Shown here: piece by piece, positions 18,387-27,223 of the stretch
Numbering within the stretch: position 1 is the stretch's first letter
Layout: every line of letters starts with the position of its first letter
Origin: Chitinophaga pinensis
GTDB lineage: Bacteria; Bacteroidota; Bacteroidia; NS11-12g; UBA9320
Direction: 5' to 3'
Assembly (NCBI GenBank): GCA_945907065.1
Contig: CAMDSC010000002.1
Span: forward strand, 160,803-224,802
Length of the DNA: 64,000 nucleotides
The notes under the pieces: model-generated
The model's input: only the letters and a program-made list of their open reading frames with translations
Database searches by the model: none
Told to the model about the DNA's origin: nothing
Program-made: the position numbers and the translations under genes

Positions 18387-21314
18387 TTAAGTCGTATCGT
18401 TTGCGTGTTCTAACTTATCACTGATAGTAGATTTCGTATTAAATAAAAATTCAAACAAATCTTCTTGCGGATGAAGTTTTAATTTTTTACGCAAGCGATA
18501 GCGACTAATTTCAACCCCTCTTACCGAAATACTTAATAGTTGGGCTATTTCTTTACTCGATAAATTCATGCGCAAGTATGCACAAAGTTTCATTTCATGG
18601 GCATTAAGATCAGGGTAAACCTCTTTTAAAGTGATTAAAAAATTACTATGTACATTATTAAAATGTATTGAAAATTGTTTCCATTCTTCATCCAATTTTT
18701 CTTCAGAACTCAAGCGGCGAAGTATTTTTTTAATTTCTGAAGTATCTACATGATCCTTCATTGGCGCGTAAACCTTGTTAAGCTCTTCAGCTATTTTTCC
18801 TAAATATGCTTTTTTTTGCAACAAGTTCATGGCCGTGCTTGCTAGCTCGGCATTTTTGTGTTGCAACTCAGCCTCTAAATTCTCATTCTTTAGTTGAATG
18901 ATTGCTTTTTCTTTTTTTTCCAGCTTTATTCGGTACTTGTAATTTGTTTGACGTTGTTCTTCTTCAAATTTAATTTTCTCAGCAAGCATGCGACTTTGTT
19001 CTTTCTTTTTAAACTTTTTTTTCTGAAGTTTAAGCAGAAGAAAAATAATTAAAGAAAGTATTTCAAAATATAATATGTAAGCCCAAATTGTTCGATACCA
19101 AGGAGCTTCTATTTTAAAAGAATAGGTAACACTTTTAAATTCATAGGATGGACCATATCTGGATTTTACATGAAAAATATAATTCCCTTCTGGAAGGTTG
19201 GTGTATTCTTTTTCATGTTGAAGTGCCCAATGACTCCAATTATTATCATAACCTTCTAAATAATAACTAAATTCTGTTTCGGGTTTATACCTAAAAAATG
19301 AGGAGGCAAAGGAAAAATGAATGGAATTATATTTATAGGGAATAGATACTTTAGTAATCTTGCTGCTAACTTTCCTATTAAAACCACCATAAATTGTAGA
19401 ATCACCATTACCAATAATCTTAACGGATGTTATGTAGGTCAAGTAAGGAAGTTTTTTCTCTCTATATTTCTTGAAGTTGATGTTGTAAAAACCTATTTCA
19501 GAACCAATAAGTACATTTTCAGAATCGTATGGAAATATATTTTCAAAACCACTTAACACACGGTTATTTAATTCAGGTATAAATTTTACTTCCGGTTTGG
19601 ATTCTTGAAAATCAACCACTCCTAACATTTTTTCTTGCACAAACCATATGTTACCCGTGCGATCTTCCCTCAGGTAGCGTAAAGGTCTTTTACCAAATAA
19701 TTTTTGATAGGTTAGTGATGGGATTATTCTTATACCCGCTTTATCTAATTCATATATACCTTGTGTTGTTGCAAATACAATTTTACCTTTCAATTTAAAA
19801 ACATGGTTATCCAAATCCGTTGGTAATCCATTTTGCTTTGTAAATTTCTTAATGTTGTTATCCTTCAAATTAATTCTGAATAAGCCATGGTAAGGGTGAG
19901 ATACCCATATAGATTGACCTTCTACTTCTAGATAACGGCTTGATTCTACAAAATTTTTAATTATTCCATTGTCTTTTAGCTTACCATTTTCGTCCTCAAA
20001 TATTTGAATCCCCAAGTAATTGCCACAAGCAATTTTCGTTGGTGAAGTTCCTAATATTGGCTTAAACGTCCAAAAACCGGATGATTTTGAAACATTGGTA
20101 GCCTGATGTTCTGAAATTGTCCATAAACCATCATCACGTCCGGCTAAAAGTTGGTTGCGCCAAATAGAAAGGTTCCATGTGAGGCCGCTCAAAATTGTTT
20201 TAGGTTCGAACGGCGTTTTACTCAAATCAGAGTTTCTTGCTATAGGTAGCCATTGTATACCCGTTGATAGAGCAAAATATAAATCACCATTTAAAACCGT
20301 TGCTCCATGTCCACTACCATTATTAAAGGACGCTGGATTGATATGCATTATAGGATTATTCCAATCCAAAAGAGAAATACTATTGTCTAACCCAATCCAT
20401 GTACATCCATCAAATCCGTTATGAATACACCGGATTGTGTTGCTAATTAAACCATTATTTGTTGAAATTTTATCAATTACGTTTCCATTTCGGCTAATTT
20501 TATATAAGCCAGTGTTATAAGATCCAACTAAAAAACTTGTTTTATCCAAAACAGCTAAGGATGTAAAATGCTGCTCCGAGTTCATGTTTTTGAGTAAAAA
20601 TGGGTGTATTGAATTATGTGTTAAAAGAAATAATCCATTGCCAGAAGCACTTATTAAACTGGTATCTTTACCAAAGGGTTTAATGTCACTGATCAAAAAA
20701 CCGGAGGGTAACACACTTTGGTTGATTAGTGTTTTCCATCGCCCATTATTAAATTCAAGTATTCCGCTTTTACCATCTTGCGCAATTATTTTATTGTTAT
20801 GTTTTTTGAGTGACAACCATGTTGAATTCGGTTTAAAGTAGGTTATTTTATTCTCAGCATATCTGAAAATTATGTCAGAAGCCATAAAGAACACTTCGTT
20901 TTCATTTACTTCAATATTCCAGATATCAGCAAATGAATTAACAGACTGTGGGAGTTGGTTCTTTAAAGTTGTGTAAACAAGTCTTCCATTTTTATCCGGA
21001 GCGTAATAACCGAACTCGTCCTGAGCACCTGCGAATAACTTTCCATCCGATCCAAATGCAATGGATCTTAAAATAGTTTTATTGGGAACGGGATACAATT
21101 GCCAATTAATTCCATTGTAAACCAAAAGTCCTTCATTATTGGCTATAAATACCCTACCGAAATTATCACGCTCAATATCCCAATTTTGAGTACCTGCGGC
21201 ATACTCTGCTTTAGTGAATACAGATACTTTAACTTTTTCAATGAAAGGTTGACCGAAGGCTGAATTTAGGCAATGTAAGATTATGTAGGAAATACACAAA
21301 GCTTTTCCGACCAA
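18387..21314 (-). CDS. Transmembrane one-component regulator: signal peptide, periplasmic propeller repeats, Y_Y_Y domain, TM, coiled coil, C-terminal LuxR-type HTH
   Basis: NIWFVQEKMLGVVDF, FSYYLEGYDNNWSHWALQHEKEYTNLPEGNYIFHVKSR (Y_Y_Y), TM WAYILYFEILSLIIFLLLKL, HTH LRMNLSSKEIAQLLSISVRGVEISRYRLRKKLKL. No histidine kinase motif seen. Confidence 0.9.
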   Translation of the reverse strand: MVGKALCISYIILHCLNSAFGQPFIEKVKVSVFTKAEYAAGTQNWDIERDNFGRVFIANNEGLLVYNGINWQLYPVPNKTILRSIAFGSDGKLFAGAQDEFGYYAPDKNGRLVYTTLKNQLPQSVNSFADIWNIEVNENEVFFMASDIIFRYAENKITYFKPNSTWLSLKKHNNKIIAQDGKSGILEFNNGRWKTLINQSVLPSGFLISDIKPFGKDTSLISASGNGLFLLTHNSIHPFLLKNMNSEQHFTSLAVLDKTSFLVGSYNTGLYKISRNGNVIDKISTNNGLISNTIRCIHNGFDGCTWIGLDNSISLLDWNNPIMHINPASFNNGSGHGATVLNGDLYFALSTGIQWLPIARNSDLSKTPFEPKTILSGLTWNLSIWRNQLLAGRDDGLWTISEHQATNVSKSSGFWTFKPILGTSPTKIACGNYLGIQIFEDENGKLKDNGIIKNFVESSRYLEVEGQSIWVSHPYHGLFRINLKDNNIKKFTKQNGLPTDLDNHVFKLKGKIVFATTQGIYELDKAGIRIIPSLTYQKLFGKRPLRYLREDRTGNIWFVQEKMLGVVDFQESKPEVKFIPELNNRVLSGFENIFPYDSENVLIGSEIGFYNINFKKYREKKLPYLTYITSVKIIGNGDSTIYGGFNRKVSSKITKVSIPYKYNSIHFSFASSFFRYKPETEFSYYLEGYDNNWSHWALQHEKEYTNLPEGNYIFHVKSRYGPSYEFKSVTYSFKIEAPWYRTIWAYILYFEILSLIIFLLLKLQKKKFKKKEQSRMLAEKIKFEEEQRQTNYKYRIKLEKKEKAIIQLKNENLEAELQHKNAELASTAMNLLQKKAYLGKIAEELNKVYAPMKDHVDTSEIKKILRRLSSEEKLDEEWKQFSIHFNNVHSNFLITLKEVYPDLNAHEMKLCAYLRMNLSSKEIAQLLSISVRGVEISRYRLRKKLKLHPQEDLFEFLFNTKSTISDKLEHANDTT

Positions 21315-21394
21315 ACGTCTTGATATAATATTTTTAAATATATAGTGTACTATTGTTGTGGTATATTTTGTAAAATTAATAATAATTGATGGTT

Positions 21395-21463
21395 GATGTA
21401 GTAGAGATGTAGTATTTTTTTGGTGAGTGTTCTATCATTCCTATACTTTCGTTTAAGGTTTTA
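21395..21463 (+). promoter_or_regulatory. Island promoter/operator block, copy 2
   Basis: GATGTAGTA-GA-GATGTAGTA (21395-21414), TTTG (21419-21422), 21-nt spacer, TACTTTCG (21444-21451), GTTTAAGGTTTTAAACCA. Confidence 0.75.
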
Positions 21464-21556
21464 AACCATTTTATTAAAAAATTGTTTTGCATCGCATCAG
21501 TTGCAACAAGAATTATAAACCAGTAAAACTAATTTAAACGTATTAAAAAATTAAAT

Positions 21557-24500
21557 ATGATAAAAAATCTACTTCTGTTAAGCCTTATGATTTTAGCTTC
21601 CTTCATTACATTTGCTCAAAATGGCAAAGTTGAAGTAGTTAAATCAGGCAATGGATTTAAACTCTCAGTTGATGGTAAAGAAATGTTCATCAATGGAATG
21701 AACTGGGATTACTTTCCCATTGGCACCAACTACAATTACAGTTTATGGACTCAATCGGATGATGTAATAATAGCTGCCTTGGATGGTGAAATGCCCTTGC
21801 TTAAAAATATGGGTGTAAACGTTATCCGCCAGTATACCGGTGTTCCGCCAAAATGGGTAAAATATATTTACGAGAATTATGGCATATACACCATGCTCAA
21901 TCACTCGTTTGGCCGTTATGGTTTAACCATTAAAGGCAAGTGGGAACCTAATACCGACTATTCAAATCCGGATGTGAGAGAAATTTTGCTTAAGGAAACA
22001 AAGGAAATGGTTTCACAATACAAAGAAACCCCGGGAGTTTTAGTCTTTTTATTGGGTAATGAAAATAACTATGGTCTATTTTGGAGAGGTGCTGAAACCG
22101 AGAACATACCAATGGCCGATAGAAAATCTACGCAAGGGGCCAACTTTTTATATAAGTTGTTTAATGAAGCAGTAAAAGAATTAAAGGCTATAGATGCAAA
22201 TCACCCCATGGCTATTTGCAATGGCGACCTTCTTTTTTCTGATATTATTGCCAAAGAGTGTACCGATATAGATATTTTAGGAATTAATAGTTACCGCGGA
22301 CTTACGTTTACCGATTTATATGATCGTGTAAAAAAAGAGTTAAATATGCCGGTAATCCTCACTGAATTTGGTTCAGATGCATTTAACACAATAGCCAATA
22401 AGGAAGATCAAGAGTATCAAGCCAAGGTATTGCTGAGCAACTGGAAGGAAATTTATGAGAATACTAATGGAATGGGTAAAAATGATAACAGTTTAGGTGG
22501 TTTCACATTTCAGTTTAGTGATGGCTGGTGGAAGACCGGTCAAACAATCAATTTGGATGAACATGATGCAACCGCATCCTGGTCCAATGGAGGTTACTCC
22601 AACGATTTTGTGAAAGGTGAAAATAATATGAATGAAGAATGGTTTGGAATTTGTGCTAAAGGCCAAACAAATGAACGTGGCACTTACGAACTTTATCCGC
22701 GTGCAGCATATTATGCGCTGCAAAATGTACACAGATATGATCCTTATACCGGAACCGCTGCCACAATTAATGCATTGTTTAGTGGAATTTCGACAGCAGA
22801 TGCTGCATTAAAAGCAAGAGGAGATAAGGCTGTGCTTGAATCGAAAGATAAAGGTAAATTGTACTTAAGTAATTTGCAAGCCAATTTCAATACTTATCAA
22901 ACCGGAGGAAGCCTCACAACCACTCCAGCAACTGCCAACCCTTCAAATACAACCACATATCCAAGTGGGCAGGGATTTGACCACATGCAATCTTTTAATG
23001 TAGGGGTAACAGCCAGACCAACGCCTAATATGAAAGCAAATGTTCAGTTTAATGTGCTTGGGAATGTTGCCACCAATCCAATAGATGAGGTGTTTTATGA
23101 AAATAGAGGAAGGCCGGTTACTATTCAAACACCAAGCGGACCTCAACAAATTACTGACAATAACAGAATACAGCTTTACAGAGCCGATTATTCATGGGAT
23201 GCTAAAGAATTTAAGTTAACCGGATTTTATAGAACCGGCCACTATCATTGGGGATATGAAGGCGATTTCTTTGGTCTTTACCGGGAGGCCAACTATGGTC
23301 CAAACATTGATTTATACAATGGCAATGCCCCCTTTGGATTTGAATTGGAGGGAAAAAAACGTATGAAAGGATTTAAACTGGCATTTGGTCCTGAATTATG
23401 GTGGGGTGCCAACCCGGCTGTGCTTTTAAAGTACAGCAAAAATGTGGCTGGTTTAGATGTAACAGGAATTTTTCATGAGGATATAACACAGAGAAGTAAT
23501 ATACAAAGTTCTTTTGCCGTTCCGGTGCCAAAAACCAGAAGATTAACCTTAGCCATTGGTAAAAAAATGGAAAAACTTACCTTTGATTTAGGTGGAATGT
23601 GGGGAGGTCAGCCTCTTAATGGAAGAACCTTTCAACTTATTGAAGACAATACTGTGTATGAAGATAAAATCCAAAGTTCTGATAATTTTGGAGGAAAGGC
23701 AAAGTTAACATACTCCACAGGAGCCATACGTTGGTATGGTCTTGCTTCATACATGGGGCTGGTTGCCAATGGAGGTGTAGATCAAACAAGAACCTTTACA
23801 GGATGGGCACTTAAGGACATAGGAAGTGGAAATATGTACAATGTTTTAACAGGATTTACTTACAATGTAGGGAAAATACAAATTGCTCCTAATTTCCTGT
23901 ATCAAAAACCTTTAGCAGGCCCTATAGGACCTGAATTTGTGGCTCCGGCTCGACCAAGAAATATCTTGGATGATCCTTTTTCTGTTAGAGGAAATAGAGA
24001 AACTGTTGGGGGAGAGCTTTTACTTACCTATGATCCTACGCCAGCTACATGGATGTATGAATGGGACAATGACAGAATGGAGGATGCTAAATTTGCAATG
24101 AGTGCAGGTTTTGTTTACCGACACCTTCCAACGGTTCAGGATGCTGCTATCGGTATTCTCGGAAACGGTCGTACCACCTTCGTTTTCCCGGGTTCAGCGC
24201 CGGCACAGGACCTTTGGGAAGTAAATGCAAGAGTTGTTTCTAAATTAAGTCAATCCTTTGGTATTATTGGAAACCTTTATTTTGGAAATGGACAGGCTAA
24301 TGGAAGTAATACCAGAACCATACGTCGTTATGGTGCTGACATTCGCACTATCTATAAAAAAATGAAACTAAACGCCATTGTAAAAATTGATGATTGGGGA
24401 CCCTTTGACTATCACAGAGATTTCAACTTAACATTTCCGCTTCAGTTAATCGGTGATTGGTCGGTAGAAATAGGTAAACCCGATTGGTTTTTGCTACCAG

Positions 24501-24679
24501 GCACCAGACTTGGTGTACGAGGAACTTACCGTACACTTGATAGATACTCGAATAGATATTCACCAATTGAAACATTAAATTACTTAGGACAGTTTGTTCC
24601 TGATCCAAATGCAATCGGTTTTCCTAATGGAAACGAATGGGAATTTAGAACCTACATTCAAATAAATATCAATAATTAA
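21557..24679 (+). CDS. Clan GH-A glycosidase (GH2-TIM-barrel-like) fused to a C-terminal outer-membrane beta-barrel-like domain
   Basis: Signal peptide MIKNLLLLSLMILASFITFAQ; GH core GKEMFINGMNWDYFPIG, acid/base region VFLLGNENNYG, nucleophile region VILTEFGSDAF; from ~aa 431 alternating amphipathic strands (FNVGVTARPTPNMKANVQFNVLG..., KLTYSTGAIRWYGLASYMGL..., WEFRTYIQININN-end). Confidence 0.75.
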   Translation: MIKNLLLLSLMILASFITFAQNGKVEVVKSGNGFKLSVDGKEMFINGMNWDYFPIGTNYNYSLWTQSDDVIIAALDGEMPLLKNMGVNVIRQYTGVPPKWVKYIYENYGIYTMLNHSFGRYGLTIKGKWEPNTDYSNPDVREILLKETKEMVSQYKETPGVLVFLLGNENNYGLFWRGAETENIPMADRKSTQGANFLYKLFNEAVKELKAIDANHPMAICNGDLLFSDIIAKECTDIDILGINSYRGLTFTDLYDRVKKELNMPVILTEFGSDAFNTIANKEDQEYQAKVLLSNWKEIYENTNGMGKNDNSLGGFTFQFSDGWWKTGQTINLDEHDATASWSNGGYSNDFVKGENNMNEEWFGICAKGQTNERGTYELYPRAAYYALQNVHRYDPYTGTAATINALFSGISTADAALKARGDKAVLESKDKGKLYLSNLQANFNTYQTGGSLTTTPATANPSNTTTYPSGQGFDHMQSFNVGVTARPTPNMKANVQFNVLGNVATNPIDEVFYENRGRPVTIQTPSGPQQITDNNRIQLYRADYSWDAKEFKLTGFYRTGHYHWGYEGDFFGLYREANYGPNIDLYNGNAPFGFELEGKKRMKGFKLAFGPELWWGANPAVLLKYSKNVAGLDVTGIFHEDITQRSNIQSSFAVPVPKTRRLTLAIGKKMEKLTFDLGGMWGGQPLNGRTFQLIEDNTVYEDKIQSSDNFGGKAKLTYSTGAIRWYGLASYMGLVANGGVDQTRTFTGWALKDIGSGNMYNVLTGFTYNVGKIQIAPNFLYQKPLAGPIGPEFVAPARPRNILDDPFSVRGNRETVGGELLLTYDPTPATWMYEWDNDRMEDAKFAMSAGFVYRHLPTVQDAAIGILGNGRTTFVFPGSAPAQDLWEVNARVVSKLSQSFGIIGNLYFGNGQANGSNTRTIRRYGADIRTIYKKMKLNAIVKIDDWGPFDYHRDFNLTFPLQLIGDWSVEIGKPDWFLLPGTRLGVRGTYRTLDRYSNRYSPIETLNYLGQFVPDPNAIGFPNGNEWEFRTYIQININN

Positions 24680-24711
24680 TGAAGTTTTAAAACGTATTAA
24701 AAACGAGAAAA

Positions 24712-26118
24712 ATGAAAATTATAATTATACATACTATAAAAATAAGTCTTTTGGCCGCAATTTTAATTGCCCAAACAGGTTGTGAAAGAAAACTATCGGA
24801 TGACGCAGTATTGCCATCCTTTGGGACAACCGGTGAAATTTTTACGGATAACTTTATTGGCTTAGGGTCCAATTTTTATTTCCCATTTGCCGATGCAAAG
24901 CCGGATGTTTTTTCGGTGGATATGAATGAGGGGTACAAAAGCAGTTCATCCATAAGGATAGACGTTCCTAATGCTACGGATCCTACCGGCGGTTATGCAG
25001 GGGCCATCTTTAGAGTGGAAGGCGCAGGTAGAAATCTTACCGGTTATGATGCACTCACGTTTTATGTAAAAGCTTCAACCGGCATAAAACTTGGCGAAGT
25101 GGGATTTGGAATAGATTACCTTGGGGACAAGACTCGAGTTTCGACCCAAAATGTTAATGTAGGAACTAATTGGACAAAAGTAATTGTCCCCATTCCTGAT
25201 CCTTCTAAGCTTGTAAATGAAAGAGGTGTCTTTTGGTTTGCTGCCGGAACACAAGGAACAGCCGGTTCAGGATACGCACTTTGGTTTGATGAAATAAAAT
25301 TTGAAAAGTTGGGGACCGTAGGAAAACCAACTTCAACTATTGTAAATGGCGTAACAACTACTGTTAAAACATTTATAGGTTCTTCTATCAATCTAACAGG
25401 GTTAAACCATGTTTATAACCTTGTAAACGGAACAGATATCGTTGTGAATTCTACTGCTGTTTATTATGAGTTCAAAAGCTCGAACCCTGCTGTGGCTGCT
25501 GTAAATGATTCCGGAGTAGTGAAAGTTTTTGCAAGCGGAACTGCAGAAATAACGGCTACTGTTAAGGGAGTACCTGCCAAGGGTAAATTAATTATTGAAT
25601 CGAAAGGAGATTTTCCGGGAGCACCGGGTCCTACAAGGCCTCAGAGCGATGTGAAATCTATTTTCAGTGATGCATATACCAATGAAACGGAGAGCAATTT
25701 TACACCCGGATTTGGAGGGTCTACAACCTTGACCGACATCCTGGTTACCAGCAAGGGCAAAGTGCTTCAATACACCAATAATAATTATACCGGAATAATG
25801 TTTGCAAACCCGGTAGATGCTTCAAGCCTTGGGTTTTTGCACATAGATGCCTATGTTGAGAATGCTGCAACTAGTATCGGAATTCAAATTAGAGATATCG
25901 GTGGAAATAAACTCATTGAAACAGATGTAAATACCGGTAATCCTATAGGGGACGATAAAGATAATAGATCCAGTTTGTCCGGTTTTCAAGCGGGTGTTTG
26001 GAAATCGTTTGACATTCCTTTGAATGGTGGTATTTTGAACCAAAAAAGCAACCTGGGAGCCATTATTATTACAGGAGGAACTCTCTTTTACATAGACAAC
26101 ATTTATTTCTACAAATAA
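24712..26118 (+). CDS. Surface lipoprotein with CBM-like domain, Ig-like (BIG2-type) domain and one copy of the island repeat domain
   Basis: Lipobox AQTGC; VYYEFKSSNPAVAAVNDSGVVKVFASGTAEITATVKG (BIG2-like); PGPTRPQSDVKSIFSDAYTNETESNF matches repeats of 16134-18005. Confidence 0.8.
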   Translation: MKIIIIHTIKISLLAAILIAQTGCERKLSDDAVLPSFGTTGEIFTDNFIGLGSNFYFPFADAKPDVFSVDMNEGYKSSSSIRIDVPNATDPTGGYAGAIFRVEGAGRNLTGYDALTFYVKASTGIKLGEVGFGIDYLGDKTRVSTQNVNVGTNWTKVIVPIPDPSKLVNERGVFWFAAGTQGTAGSGYALWFDEIKFEKLGTVGKPTSTIVNGVTTTVKTFIGSSINLTGLNHVYNLVNGTDIVVNSTAVYYEFKSSNPAVAAVNDSGVVKVFASGTAEITATVKGVPAKGKLIIESKGDFPGAPGPTRPQSDVKSIFSDAYTNETESNFTPGFGGSTTLTDILVTSKGKVLQYTNNNYTGIMFANPVDASSLGFLHIDAYVENAATSIGIQIRDIGGNKLIETDVNTGNPIGDDKDNRSSLSGFQAGVWKSFDIPLNGGILNQKSNLGAIIITGGTLFYIDNIYFYK

Positions 26119-26155
26119 GATCTTAAAAAGTACAAATTTTTTAAAGGAAAATTCC

Positions 26156-26971
26156 ATGAACAAAACATTTAAAACAATACTTTTTGCAACGCTGGTTGCT
26201 ATAATGGCAGGTTGTGACATAGAACCTAAACAAACCTTGCCGGATAGAAGCTACGAATTAGTTTGGAGTGATGAGTTTGACGGTGATTCGGGTACAGCGC
26301 TTAATGCTGCAAAATGGGCATATGACCTGGGTACCGGTCAAAACGGCTGGGGAAATAACGAGCTTCAAACCTACACCAATAAACCTGAAAATATATCCTT
26401 GGATGGGAAAGGCCATTTAAAAATTACCGCATTAAAGGATGGTTCCGGGCAATATACCTCCGCTCGCATCAATACGGATGGTATATACTCACAACAATAT
26501 GGCAGATTTGAAGCTCGAATTAAAACCCCGACAGGAACCGGAATGTGGCCTGCCTTTTGGATGTTAGGGAGTAATAGAAAAACTGTAGGATGGCCTCAAT
26601 GTGGAGAAATTGATATCATGGAACAAAGAGGAAAGTTTTCGAATATTACACTAAGCACCGTTCACGGACCGGGTTATGCCGGTGGACTAGCACTATCAAA
26701 ATCCTACGGACTTCAGAATGATAGATTTGATAACGATTTTAACCTTTATGCAGCAGAGTGGGGTGAAAACTATGTGGATTTTTTTGTAAATGATTATCTT
26801 TTTGCAAGAATTACACCTCAAGATACACCTAATGAGTGGGTTTTCGATCAGCCCTTTTATTTACTGTTGAATGTGGCCGTTGGAGGAAATTTTGGCGGTC
26901 CGCCTAATAACAATACGCCTTTTCCAGGTACTATGACAATCGATTATGTGAGAGCTTACAAGGATAAGTAG
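26156..26971 (+). CDS. GH16 endo-beta-glucanase (laminarinase-like) lipoprotein
   Basis: Lipobox ATLVAIMAGC; YELVWSDEFDGDSG; catalytic GEIDIMEQRG. Confidence 0.93.
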   Translation: MNKTFKTILFATLVAIMAGCDIEPKQTLPDRSYELVWSDEFDGDSGTALNAAKWAYDLGTGQNGWGNNELQTYTNKPENISLDGKGHLKITALKDGSGQYTSARINTDGIYSQQYGRFEARIKTPTGTGMWPAFWMLGSNRKTVGWPQCGEIDIMEQRGKFSNITLSTVHGPGYAGGLALSKSYGLQNDRFDNDFNLYAAEWGENYVDFFVNDYLFARITPQDTPNEWVFDQPFYLLLNVAVGGNFGGPPNNNTPFPGTMTIDYVRAYKDK

Positions 26972-27153
26972 TTTATCTAAGTTGTTAGAATTATAAACTC
27001 TTTGAAATTAGCCAAGGTTTTAATTTGCCTTTTTTGTATGCAATTAAATTTTAACCCCGGCTACGCTGAATCAAAACCCACAAAGCAGTACTCCGAAATA
27101 ACTAAACTGTCAATTTAAAAAGCGATCGTAAAGTAATGTAATCAATGAGAGTT

Positions 27154-27179
27154 CCGGTGATAAAACTAGTTTTCATCGG
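27154..27179. repeat. Inverted repeat upstream of phosphorylase gene
   Basis: ccggtga-t-aaa(actag)ttt-tcatcgg; ~10-bp stem with one bulge; no T tract. Confidence 0.4.
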
Positions 27180-27223
27180 TATTTATAAGCGCAACCAATA
27201 TAATTATAGAGAAATAGACAAAA

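Noticed and set aside
19317-20841. Plus-strand ORFs within the regulator gene
   Set aside because: Antisense to a long coherent coding frame with recognisable domains; no independent support.
22493-24614. Minus-strand ORFs inside the glycosidase-barrel gene
   Set aside because: Shadow ORFs opposite a 3.1 kb coding frame; no signal sequence or family resemblance.
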